Origin: Planctomycetota bacterium
Lineage (GTDB): Bacteria > Planctomycetota > Planctomycetia > Pirellulales > UBA1268
Assembly: GCA_003669255.1 (NCBI GenBank)
Contig: QWPO01000114.1
Location: 1 to 5,198, forward strand
Direction of reading: 5' to 3'
Length of the DNA stretch: 5,198 bases
Shown: piece by piece, positions 1 to 5,177 of the stretch
How the letters are laid out: each line of letters starts with the position of its first letter
How positions within the stretch are numbered: position 1 is the first letter of the stretch
The notes under the pieces: generated by a model
The model's input: only the letters and a program-made list of their open reading frames with translations
Told to the model about the DNA's origin: nothing
Database searches by the model: none
Program-made: the position numbers and the translations under genes

Positions 1-165
1 GCCACCAGGGGGGGTCGATAGACTTTGAAAGAGCTTGGGGTCAACCAGAGTCGGGGTACATCTTTTATACATCTCGTGCCCTGTCAGGCGGATTCCCAGA
101 GGACTTTTTCATTGTTTCATTTTTCATCCCTGTCCGCGTTTGCCCGTAAGGGCGGAGGTTTTTCC
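1..165 (+). other. 5' leader region of the DUF1559 gene
   Basis: No gene is supported here. An open frame continues upstream from the pilin-like gene to a TTG at 25, but it would put 47 residues ahead of the prepilin leader, which is implausible. The stretch has T-rich runs at about 109-127. A small GCCC-GTAA-GGGC stem with a GNRA-type loop lies at 142-153, directly followed by the ribosome binding site. TATACA at 66-71 resembles a -10 box, but no well-spaced -35 box is visible, so I do not call a promoter. Confidence 0.5.
154..158 (+). promoter_or_regulatory. Ribosome binding site that fixes the DUF1559 gene start
   Basis: GGAGG ends 7 bases before the ATG at 166, which is ideal spacing. 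It decides the start in favour of 166 over the upstream TTG at 25. It abuts the small GTAA-capped hairpin at 142-153, which leaves the site exposed at the foot of the stem. Confidence 0.8.
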
Positions 166-1281
166 ATGTCCAGCATCGTTTTCAACTCGAAGCGACGTGG
201 CTTCACGCTCGTCGAACTGCTGGTGGTGATCGCGATCATCGCCACGCTAATCGGCCTGCTCCTGCCCGCCGTGCAATCGGCTCGTGAGGCGGCCAACCGT
301 GCCGCGTGCTCCAACAAGATGAAGCAGATCGGCCTTGGTCTGCATCAGTATGCCAGCGCCCGAAAGGACTCCTTCCCAGCGGCGAATGACCGTTGGTACG
401 CTCTCGGCACCACTCCGGCGACGAAGATGCCAGCAGGCAGCCCCAGCGGCTACAGCTGGATCTTCCACATCCTTCCGTATTTCGAGGAAAGCGCATTCTA
501 CGATCGAATCAAGTCGGTCACCTCCGGAACAGGGGGCCAGTTCTCGACGCTCCCGATGACTGTCAGCGGTAGTTTTGCGAACGTTCAGTTAGCTGCTCTC
601 ATCTGCCCGACCTGGGGTGGTGATGCCATTATGAGCGCCAACAACAGCTTTGGTGCTACGTGCTACAAGGCGATGGCTGGCCGTGGAAGTTCCGTCGGTA
701 CATCCGTCGCCTCCAGCGCAGCTTTGGCGAAGGGCACATGGTCCTCTGACGACGGCTATATGCCCCTCGTTCCCACCACATCACCACCGCAGTCTGCGAC
801 TACAGCCAACGCGAGAAACTACGTGCTGCGGGGCCGTGGCCTTACGTCGGGCGATGGCACATCGAAGACCATCATGGTGGGCGAGTCGAAGGAAGGAAAT
901 CCTCGCCCGTACAGCGGCACGCCGACGTACAACTGCGCTTGGTTCCTTGGCACGCAGGCCTGGCTCGTCGCAGGCCGTCCCCAGGATGGGTGCTTGGCGT
1001 ACACCAACAGTACGTACGCTAATACGGCCACCGGCTTAAACTTCGGACCGACGTCAGCCGCTCCCACGGTGATGTACACCACAAGCCAGCAACTGCTGGC
1101 ATCTACGGCCGGTGCAGCAGCTGACATGATTTGGGGGCCAAGCAGCGACCATGCCGGCAACCTTGTCATGCACACTTTTGCTGACGGCAGCATACGTTCG
1201 ATCGGAGCCGACGTCAGTCCCGACATCTACATCGGCCTGAGCACCTACGCCGGCGGCGAGAACACGACGTCCGACTTCTGA
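166..1281 (+). CDS. DUF1559 (SBP_bac_10) pseudopilin-like protein with prepilin N-terminus
   Basis: The product is 371 residues. It opens with a type IV prepilin leader: a basic stretch (residues 9-11, KRR), Gly12 followed by FTLVE (13-17), and a hydrophobic helix to about residue 34. Cleavage would be expected after Gly12, with methylation of Phe13 by a PilD-like peptidase. The segment LLPAVQSAREAANRAAC (32-48), leading into KQIGLGLHQY, is the standard DUF1559 opening. Family features continue with GTSKTIMVGES (231-241) and the C-terminal block from WGPSSDHAG (323-331) through FADGSIRSIG (338-347) to STYAGGE (359-365). Such proteins are greatly expanded in planctomycetes and are thought to be exported pseudopilins; their exact function is unknown. 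The ATG at 166 is supported by GGAGG at 154-158. The gene stands alone, closed by a terminator at 1318-1352. It uses more AT-ending codons (for example TTA, CTA, AGT) than the genes downstream. Family assignment is firm, but the role of this copy is unknown. Confidence 0.94.
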   Translation: MSSIVFNSKRRGFTLVELLVVIAIIATLIGLLLPAVQSAREAANRAACSNKMKQIGLGLHQYASARKDSFPAANDRWYALGTTPATKMPAGSPSGYSWIFHILPYFEESAFYDRIKSVTSGTGGQFSTLPMTVSGSFANVQLAALICPTWGGDAIMSANNSFGATCYKAMAGRGSSVGTSVASSAALAKGTWSSDDGYMPLVPTTSPPQSATTANARNYVLRGRGLTSGDGTSKTIMVGESKEGNPRPYSGTPTYNCAWFLGTQAWLVAGRPQDGCLAYTNSTYANTATGLNFGPTSAAPTVMYTTSQQLLASTAGAAADMIWGPSSDHAGNLVMHTFADGSIRSIGADVSPDIYIGLSTYAGGENTTSDF

Positions 1282-1317
1282 TCGACTCCATGCCGATCGG
1301 TTGTGTGATTCCAATGG

Positions 1318-1352
1318 CCCGGCCGGAGTTTTCGCTCCGGCCGGGTTTTTTT
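1318..1352 (+). terminator. Rho-independent terminator after the DUF1559 gene
   Basis: A perfect 11-base-pair GC-rich stem (CCCGGCCGGAG at 1318-1328, CTCCGGCCGGG at 1335-1345) has a six-base TTTTCG loop and is followed by seven T residues (1346-1352). It lies 36 bases after the TGA stop and should end the upstream transcript, so the following oxidoreductase gene needs its own promoter. Confidence 0.95.
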
Positions 1353-1372
1353 ATGAATGACGGTCTACTCGT

Positions 1373-1402
1373 TTGCCCGCTGGTTCGTCGCGGCAGTATT
1401 CT
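1373..1402 (+). promoter_or_regulatory. Weak candidate promoter for the oxidoreductase-ald unit
   Basis: TTGCCC (1373-1378) and TATTCT (1397-1402), separated by 18 bases, each match four of six positions of the sigma-70 consensus. They sit in the only gap between the strong terminator and the start codon, where a promoter is needed. The match is poor and planctomycete promoters are not well characterised, so this is tentative. Confidence 0.25.
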
Positions 1403-1425
1403 CTCGCACCTGCACGAGCCTTTTC

Positions 1426-1436
1426 CTCCACCGGAG
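1426..1436 (+). promoter_or_regulatory. Ribosome binding site GGAG inside a small CTCC-ACC-GGAG hairpin
   Basis: GGAG at 1433-1436 ends 7 bases before the ATG at 1444 and fixes that start. The preceding CTCC (1426-1429) is its exact complement across a three-base loop, so the site could be partly masked in the mRNA. The stem is only four pairs, so any effect would be mild. Confidence 0.7.
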
Positions 1437-1443
1437 TGATTCG

Positions 1444-2793
1444 ATGAGTGAGCCCCTGCCCCACACCCACTCCGCCATCAGCCGCCGCGACGTCCTCCGG
1501 GTAGCCGGCTCCACCGCCGCCGTCGCCTCAGCCACGCTCGGCATGCGGGGCGTGCACGCTGATAACCCATCCGGCGAGACGCTCAAGGTAGGCCTGATCG
1601 GCGCCGGTGGCCGCGGCCGCGGCGCCCTCGTGCAGACGCTCTCTGTGCCCGGTTCGAACGTAAAGCTCACCGCGATTGCCGACGCCTTCAAGGGTGGCAT
1701 CGACGGCACAATGCGGGCCCTCAACGAGATGCAGGACAAGGTGGACTGCCCCGAAGACCGGCGGTACGACGGGCTCGACGGCTACAAGCGGGTGATCGAC
1801 GCCAGCGACCTGGTGATCCTCGCCACGCCCCCCGGCTTCCGCCCATTCCACTTCGACGCCGCTGTGCAGGCCGGCAAGCACGTGTTCATGGAAAAGCCCG
1901 TCTGCGTCGATAGCTACGGCGCCCGGCGGGTGCTCGAAGCCGCGCGGCTGGCCGACGAAAAGAAGTTGAAGGTCGTGGTCGGTCTTCAGCGTCGCTACCA
2001 GACCAACTACCGCGAGGCTCTCGCCAAGGTCCGCGAAGGGATGATCGGCGACATCATCGGCGGCCAGGTCTATTGGAACGGCAGCGGCATCTGGTTCCGA
2101 GACCGCGAGCCCAACCAGACGGAGATGCAGTATCAGGTGAACAACTGGTACCACTTCAACTGGCTCAGCGGAGATCACATCTGCGAGCAGCACGTCCACA
2201 ACATCGACATCGCCAACTGGTTCCTCGACAGCGTGCCGATCTCGGCCTACGGCGTCGGCGGCCGGCAGCAACGGGTGCCTGGCCAGTCGAGCGAAATCTA
2301 CGACCACCACGCGGTCAACTTCGAGTACCCAGGCGGCGTGCGGGTCGCCAGCCAGTGCAAGCAGTTCCCTGGCGGCGAGAACCACGTCGAAGAGCACTTC
2401 CAGGGCACGAAGGGCATGCTCTCGCTACACCCTGGATACGCCAAGATCACCGACCTAAGCGGCCAGGAACTCTGGAAGTTCTCCGGGGAAAATCCCGACC
2501 CCTACCAGGTGGAGCACGACGAACTCCACGCCGCGATCCGCAACGACACGCCCAAGAATGACGCCTACTACGGCGCGACGTCGAGCTTCTCGTCGGTGCT
2601 GGGCCGGCTCGCCACCTATTCCGGCAAGACCTGGAAGTACGACGACACTCTGCAGCTCGACTTCCGCACGATGCCGGAAGATCCAACGTGGGAGACCACG
2701 CCGCCGACCGTGCCCGACAAGGACGGCAACTACTCGCTCCCCATGCCGGCCACCTTCAAGATCCAGTCGGTGACGAAGCCTGTTGTGTCATGA
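1444..2793 (+). CDS. Gfo/Idh/MocA family oxidoreductase with Tat signal
   Basis: This 449-residue protein is predicted to be a NAD(P)-dependent dehydrogenase or oxidoreductase, probably acting on a sugar, inositol or similar polyol. The N-terminus carries a twin-arginine signal, SRRDVLR (residues 13-19), then a hydrophobic stretch and a plausible cleavage after VHA (37-39), so export of the folded enzyme is likely. The Rossmann fold begins at about residue 47 with GLIGAGGRGRG (50-60). The family EKP motif is at 150-152 (Lys151 is the usual catalytic or cofactor-contacting lysine), and HNIDIANW (252-259) supplies the conserved His/Asp pair of the C-terminal domain. The ATG at 1444 is preferred over one at 1357 because GGAG lies 7 bases upstream and the Tat motif then falls close to the N-terminus. 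The TGA overlaps the ald ATG. Planctomycetes encode many such paralogues, so the substrate cannot be named from sequence. Confidence 0.9.
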   Translation: MSEPLPHTHSAISRRDVLRVAGSTAAVASATLGMRGVHADNPSGETLKVGLIGAGGRGRGALVQTLSVPGSNVKLTAIADAFKGGIDGTMRALNEMQDKVDCPEDRRYDGLDGYKRVIDASDLVILATPPGFRPFHFDAAVQAGKHVFMEKPVCVDSYGARRVLEAARLADEKKLKVVVGLQRRYQTNYREALAKVREGMIGDIIGGQVYWNGSGIWFRDREPNQTEMQYQVNNWYHFNWLSGDHICEQHVHNIDIANWFLDSVPISAYGVGGRQQRVPGQSSEIYDHHAVNFEYPGGVRVASQCKQFPGGENHVEEHFQGTKGMLSLHPGYAKITDLSGQELWKFSGENPDPYQVEHDELHAAIRNDTPKNDAYYGATSSFSSVLGRLATYSGKTWKYDDTLQLDFRTMPEDPTWETTPPTVPDKDGNYSLPMPATFKIQSVTKPVVS

Positions 2794-3896
2794 TCGTCGG
2801 TGTGCCGCGGGAGACGAAGCGGGACGAATACCGCGTGGCCCTGCTGCCCGTGGGGGCTGAGGAACTCGTCCGCGCCGGGCACACCGTGCTCGTCGAGCGG
2901 AGTGCCGGCTCCGGCTCCGGCCTCCCTGACGAGGCCTACGCCGCTGCGGGTGCGACGCTCGTTGACGGCCCGGCCGAGGTGTTCGGGAAGGCCGACCTCG
3001 TGGTGAAGGTGAAGGAGCCGCAGCCACAGGAACTCTCCCTGATCCGCCGCGGCCAGACGCTCTTCACCTACTTTCACTTCGCGGCCGACCGGCATCTCAC
3101 CGAGGGCTTCATGGCCACGGGTGCCACGGCCGTAGCCTACGAGACGCTTCGCGACGATCGCGGCCGCCTTCCGCTCCTAATCCCAATGAGCGAAGTGGCC
3201 GGCCGCATGAGTATCCAGGAGGGGGCCAAGTTCCTCGAGCGGCCGCAGATGGGCCGTGGCATCCTGCTGGGCGGCGTGCCTGGCGTGGCGCCCGCCAACG
3301 TGCTCGTCCTCGGGGCCGGCACGGTCGGGGCCAACGCCGCCAAGGTCGCCGCTGGCTTCGGAGCCAACATCGCCCTGCTCGACACGAGCCTCGAGCGACT
3401 CCGCTACCTCGACGACGTGACAGCCCCCAACATCGATTGCCTCTACTCCGATCGCCACACGATCCGCGAGCGGCTCGGCTGGGCCGACCTCGTGATCGGC
3501 AGCGTGCTGATCCCGGGCGCTCGCGCGCCGCACCTCGTCGAGCGCGACGACCTGAAGCTCATGAAACCGGGATCGGTGATCATCGACGTGGCGATCGACC
3601 AGGGAGGCTGTGTGGCCACGAGCCGGCCCACGACCCACGCTGACCCGACCTACGTGGTGGATGACGTCGTCCACTACTGCGTGACAAACATGCCCGGGGC
3701 CGTCGGCCGCACGAGCACCTACGCGCTCTGCAACGCCACCCTTCCCTACGTGATCGACCTCGCCGATCGAGGCGTCACGGCGGCGGCCCGCGCCTCCGCG
3801 GCGATCCGCTCGGCGGTGAACGTCTACGACGGCCGGCTGGTACAGCCAGCCGTCGCCGCCGCGTTCGGCCTGCCCTGCGAACCGTTCACCCCGTAG
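2790..3896 (+). CDS. ald: Alanine dehydrogenase
   Basis: This 368-residue enzyme interconverts L-alanine and pyruvate plus ammonia using NAD, in the cytoplasm. Its length is normal for the family. The opening MIVGVPRETKRDEYRVAL is diagnostic. Residues corresponding to the known active site occupy the same numbers as in characterised enzymes: Arg15, Lys75 (in KVKEP), His96 (in YFHFAAD) and Asp270 (in DVAIDQGG). The NAD-binding loop GAGTVG is at 175-180, with Asp198 after the following strand to hold the adenosine ribose. NMPGAVGRTST (300-310) is also typical. No clear ribosome binding site precedes the ATG. The start overlaps the upstream stop as ATGA, so translation is probably coupled to the oxidoreductase gene. 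The same frame is open upstream to an ATG at 2688, but that start would add 34 residues not seen in the family. The TAG stop sits inside a CGTAGCCG repeat word. Confidence 0.95.
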   Translation: MIVGVPRETKRDEYRVALLPVGAEELVRAGHTVLVERSAGSGSGLPDEAYAAAGATLVDGPAEVFGKADLVVKVKEPQPQELSLIRRGQTLFTYFHFAADRHLTEGFMATGATAVAYETLRDDRGRLPLLIPMSEVAGRMSIQEGAKFLERPQMGRGILLGGVPGVAPANVLVLGAGTVGANAAKVAAGFGANIALLDTSLERLRYLDDVTAPNIDCLYSDRHTIRERLGWADLVIGSVLIPGARAPHLVERDDLKLMKPGSVIIDVAIDQGGCVATSRPTTHADPTYVVDDVVHYCVTNMPGAVGRTSTYALCNATLPYVIDLADRGVTAAARASAAIRSAVNVYDGRLVQPAVAAAFGLPCEPFTP

Positions 3897-3916
3897 CCGA
3901 ATCCGGTCCCACGTAG

Positions 3917-3937
3917 CCGCAGGTTGGCAACCTGCGG
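3917..3937 (+). repeat. Palindrome 1, arms CCGCAGGTTG / CAACCTGCGG
   Basis: Perfect 10-base arms surround a single central G, or 9-base arms around a GGC loop. It is preceded by ACGTAG, begins 21 bases after the ald stop, and could form a stable hairpin in the ald mRNA tail. No T-run follows, so it is not a classic terminator. Confidence 0.9.
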
Positions 3938-3961
3938 AAAATCACCGCCTGCACCAACTGC

Positions 3962-3986
3962 AGGTGCAGGTTACCAACCTGCACCT
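3962..3986 (-). repeat. Palindrome 2, arms AGGTGCAGGTT / AACCTGCACCT
   Basis: Perfect 11-base arms surround an ACC loop. Read on the - strand it is CGTAG-tagged and has the loop sequence GGT, so it is oriented opposite to palindrome 1. Its left part also overlaps a smaller CCTGCA / TGCAGG inverted repeat (3948-3964). Confidence 0.9.
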
Positions 3987-4013
3987 ACGAGTCCCGACGC
4001 TTCTCCCCCCGTA

Positions 4014-4034
4014 GCACAGGTTTCCAACCTGTGC
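4014..4034 (+). repeat. Palindrome 3, arms GCACAGGTT / AACCTGTGC, in the mtnA leader
   Basis: Perfect 9-base arms surround a TCC loop. The CGTAG tag (4010-4014) lies on the left, giving + orientation, while the loop asymmetry reads like the - oriented copies. It ends 16 bases before the mtnA ATG, so it would form a hairpin in the immediate 5' leader if mtnA is read from an upstream start. Confidence 0.88.
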
Positions 4035-4050
4035 CCTCCACCACCCGCTC

Positions 4051-5106
4051 ATGATCCCCATTTCGCTCCGCTGGGTTGGCGAGGCCACCGGCCACCTCGA
4101 ACTCATCGATCAGACGCTGCTCCCAGCCCAGTTCACCTGGCTCACGTGCCGCGACGTGCCCACCGTCGTCGAGGCGATCAAGAGCCTGCGGGTTCGTGGC
4201 GCCCCGGCGATCGGCATCGCGGGCGCCTACGGGATGGCGGTGGCCGCCGGCGAGGCGATCCGCGGTCAGATGGCCGCCAGCCACGCGCGGGCTCACGTGC
4301 TCGCGAGGGCCGAAGAACTCGCCACCGCCCGCCCCACCGCTGTGAACCTTCGCTGGGCGGTCGAGCGGTGCCTCCGTGCCATCGACGGACTTCCGGCAGA
4401 GGCCGACGCGCCAGCACTGGCTGAGGCCCTGCTCACGGAGGCCCGCGCGATCCACGACGAGGATCGGCGACTCTGCGAGGCGATCGGTCGGCACGGGGCC
4501 TCGGTGCTCCCCGAAGGCGGCGTGCTCACGCACTGCAACACGGGTGCCCTCGCCACCGGGGGCGCGGGCACCGCGCTCGCCGTGATCACCGCCGCCTGGG
4601 ACTCGGGCCGTCGCTTCGAGGTGTTCGCGGATGAAACGCGGCCGCTCTTCCAGGGCGCGCGGCTCACCGCCTGGGAACTTGTGCAGCGTGGCATCCCGGT
4701 CACCGTGCTCTGCGACTCGGCCGCAGCCCACCTGCTGAAGACCGGTCGGGTGGCCGCCTGCATCGTGGGGGCCGACCGGATCACCGCCAATGGCGACACC
4801 GCCAACAAGATTGGCACCTACGGCCTCGCCCTCCTCGCCGAGGCGCATGGCGTGCCGTTCTTCGTCGCCGCTCCGTCCAGCACGTTCGACCTCTCGCTTG
4901 AGACCGGCGCGGAGATTCCGATCGAGGAACGGGCCGCCGCGGAGGTGCTGCGGCCGCTCGGCGCCGTGGCCGCACCGGAAGCCGCCAAGGCGTTCAATCC
5001 GGCGTTCGATGTGACGCCGGCGCGGCTGATTCGGGGCATCATCACGGAGAATGGCGTGGTCTCGCCCGTCACCCGAGAGCGGATTCGGGAAGTTCTCAGC
5101 ACGTAG
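4051..5106 (+). CDS. mtnA: S-methyl-5-thioribose-1-phosphate isomerase
   Basis: This 351-residue cytoplasmic enzyme isomerises methylthioribose-1-phosphate to methylthioribulose-1-phosphate in methionine salvage. Relatives also accept 5-deoxyribose-1-phosphate. It belongs to the eIF2B-alpha-like fold family but carries the catalytic pair that marks the isomerases: Cys162 in THCNTGALAT (160-169) and Asp242 in GADRITANGD (240-249). Substrate-binding features are also present: RGAPAIG (49-55), Arg94, Gln201 in FQGARLTAWEL, and Asn252-Lys253 in TANKIGTYG. Length and the N-terminal LIDQTLLP (18-25) are normal for the family. The ATG at 4051 matches family starts but has no ribosome binding site; the 16 bases before it are C-rich and contain CCTCC. 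A palindrome lies just upstream. The gene follows ald after 154 bases with no visible terminator, so read-through from the upstream unit is possible. Its TAG stop is part of a repeat word. No other salvage genes are in the window. Confidence 0.95.
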   Translation: MIPISLRWVGEATGHLELIDQTLLPAQFTWLTCRDVPTVVEAIKSLRVRGAPAIGIAGAYGMAVAAGEAIRGQMAASHARAHVLARAEELATARPTAVNLRWAVERCLRAIDGLPAEADAPALAEALLTEARAIHDEDRRLCEAIGRHGASVLPEGGVLTHCNTGALATGGAGTALAVITAAWDSGRRFEVFADETRPLFQGARLTAWELVQRGIPVTVLCDSAAAHLLKTGRVAACIVGADRITANGDTANKIGTYGLALLAEAHGVPFFVAAPSSTFDLSLETGAEIPIEERAAAEVLRPLGAVAAPEAAKAFNPAFDVTPARLIRGIITENGVVSPVTRERIREVLST

Positions 5107-5120
5107 CCGCAGCGGCTTTT
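5102..5120 (+). repeat. CGTAGCCG word spanning the mtnA stop, with GCCGC-A-GCGGC and T-run
   Basis: The stop TAG (5104-5106) lies in CGTAGCCG. The following GCCGCAGCGGC (5106-5116) is self-complementary around one A and is followed by TTTT. In RNA only four pairs with a CAG loop are possible, so it would be a very weak terminator at best. I list it as a repeat relative of the CGTAG-tagged palindromes. Confidence 0.5.
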
Positions 5121-5132
5121 GCCCCCACGTAG

Positions 5133-5153
5133 CCGCAGGTTGGCAACCTGTGG
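5133..5153 (+). repeat. Palindrome 4, arms CCGCAGGTTG / CAACCTGTGG
   Basis: It matches palindrome 1 at all but one of 21 bases. The single change (C to T at 5151) leaves a G-U pair in RNA, so the hairpin is retained. It begins 27 bases after the mtnA stop. Confidence 0.88.
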
Positions 5154-5177
5154 AAAAACTTCCCGAATCCGCTGCAT

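Larger units (their letters stand above)
3911..3989. repeat. Paired-palindrome element, copy 1 (BIME-like), after ald
   Basis: Two palindromes face each other. On the + strand the block begins ACGTAG and runs into palindrome 1 (3917-3937). On the - strand it begins CGTAG (complement of 3985-3989) and runs into palindrome 2 (3962-3986). The loop-plus-arm core AGGTTGGNAACCT also reads + in the first and - in the second. A 24-base spacer (3938-3961) separates them. The same arrangement recurs at 5127-5198. The layout resembles paired REP elements (BIMEs) of other bacteria. No REP-associated transposase is present in the window, so the mechanism of spread is unknown. Confidence 0.8.
3897..4050. 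other. Repeat-filled spacer between ald and mtnA
   Basis: This 154-base gap is largely occupied by three palindromes (3917-3937, 3962-3986, 4014-4034) plus CGTAG words. I see no convincing promoter, no T-tract terminator and no ribosome binding site for mtnA. An open frame running from 3924 into mtnA translates the repeats into low-complexity text and is not a real gene. Confidence 0.7.
5078..5173. repeat. 17-base gapped inverted repeat: mtnA 3' end versus downstream spacer
   Basis: Bases 5157-5173 (AACTTCCCGAATCCGCT) are the exact reverse complement of 5078-5094, which encode most of residues 343-348 (E-R-I-R-E-V) of MtnA. The 62 bases between hold the stop codon, the GCCGC-A-GCGGC word and palindrome 4. 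The arms could pair into a long-range stem in the mtnA mRNA tail. Confidence 0.9.

Noticed and set aside
25..71. Promoter for the DUF1559 gene (TTGAAA at 25-30 or TTGGGG at 35-40 with TATACA at 66-71)
   Set aside because: The spacing is 25 bases or more for either -35 candidate, outside the normal range.
25..165. Upstream extension of the DUF1559 gene to a TTG start at 25
   Set aside because: It would place 47 residues before the prepilin leader, and GGAGG is correctly spaced for the ATG at 166.
1357..1443. Upstream ATG at 1357 as the oxidoreductase start
   Set aside because: It lies only 5 bases after the terminator T-run, has no ribosome site, and would bury the Tat motif about 42 residues in. 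The ATG at 1444 has GGAG 7 bases upstream.
1528..2397. 289-residue open frame on the - strand opposite the oxidoreductase gene
   Set aside because: It is a shadow of a GC-rich gene; the translation is Val/Asp/Ala-rich with no recognisable motifs, and the + strand gene is certain.
2688..2789. Upstream ATG at 2688 as the ald start
   Set aside because: It overlaps the oxidoreductase gene by about 100 bases and shifts the conserved Arg15/Lys75/His96/Asp270 numbering; the ATG at 2790 matches the family exactly.
3917..3945. Palindrome 1 as a Rho-independent terminator for ald
   Set aside because: The hairpin is followed by GGAAAATCA, not a T-run. On the other strand the T-run would precede the stem instead of following it.
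3911..3989. CRISPR array or tandem repeat
   Set aside because: There are too few units, spacers are irregular, and repeats alternate in orientation; no cas genes are present.
3924..4424. 166-residue + frame starting in the repeats and overlapping mtnA
   Set aside because: It begins inside palindrome 1, translates the repeats (AGYQPAPTS, QVSNLCP) and then runs out of frame through mtnA.
3985..4848. 287-residue open frame on the - strand opposite mtnA
   Set aside because: It is a shadow frame. Its end reads through palindrome 3 as a TGWKPV-like peptide, a typical artefact of translating these repeats.
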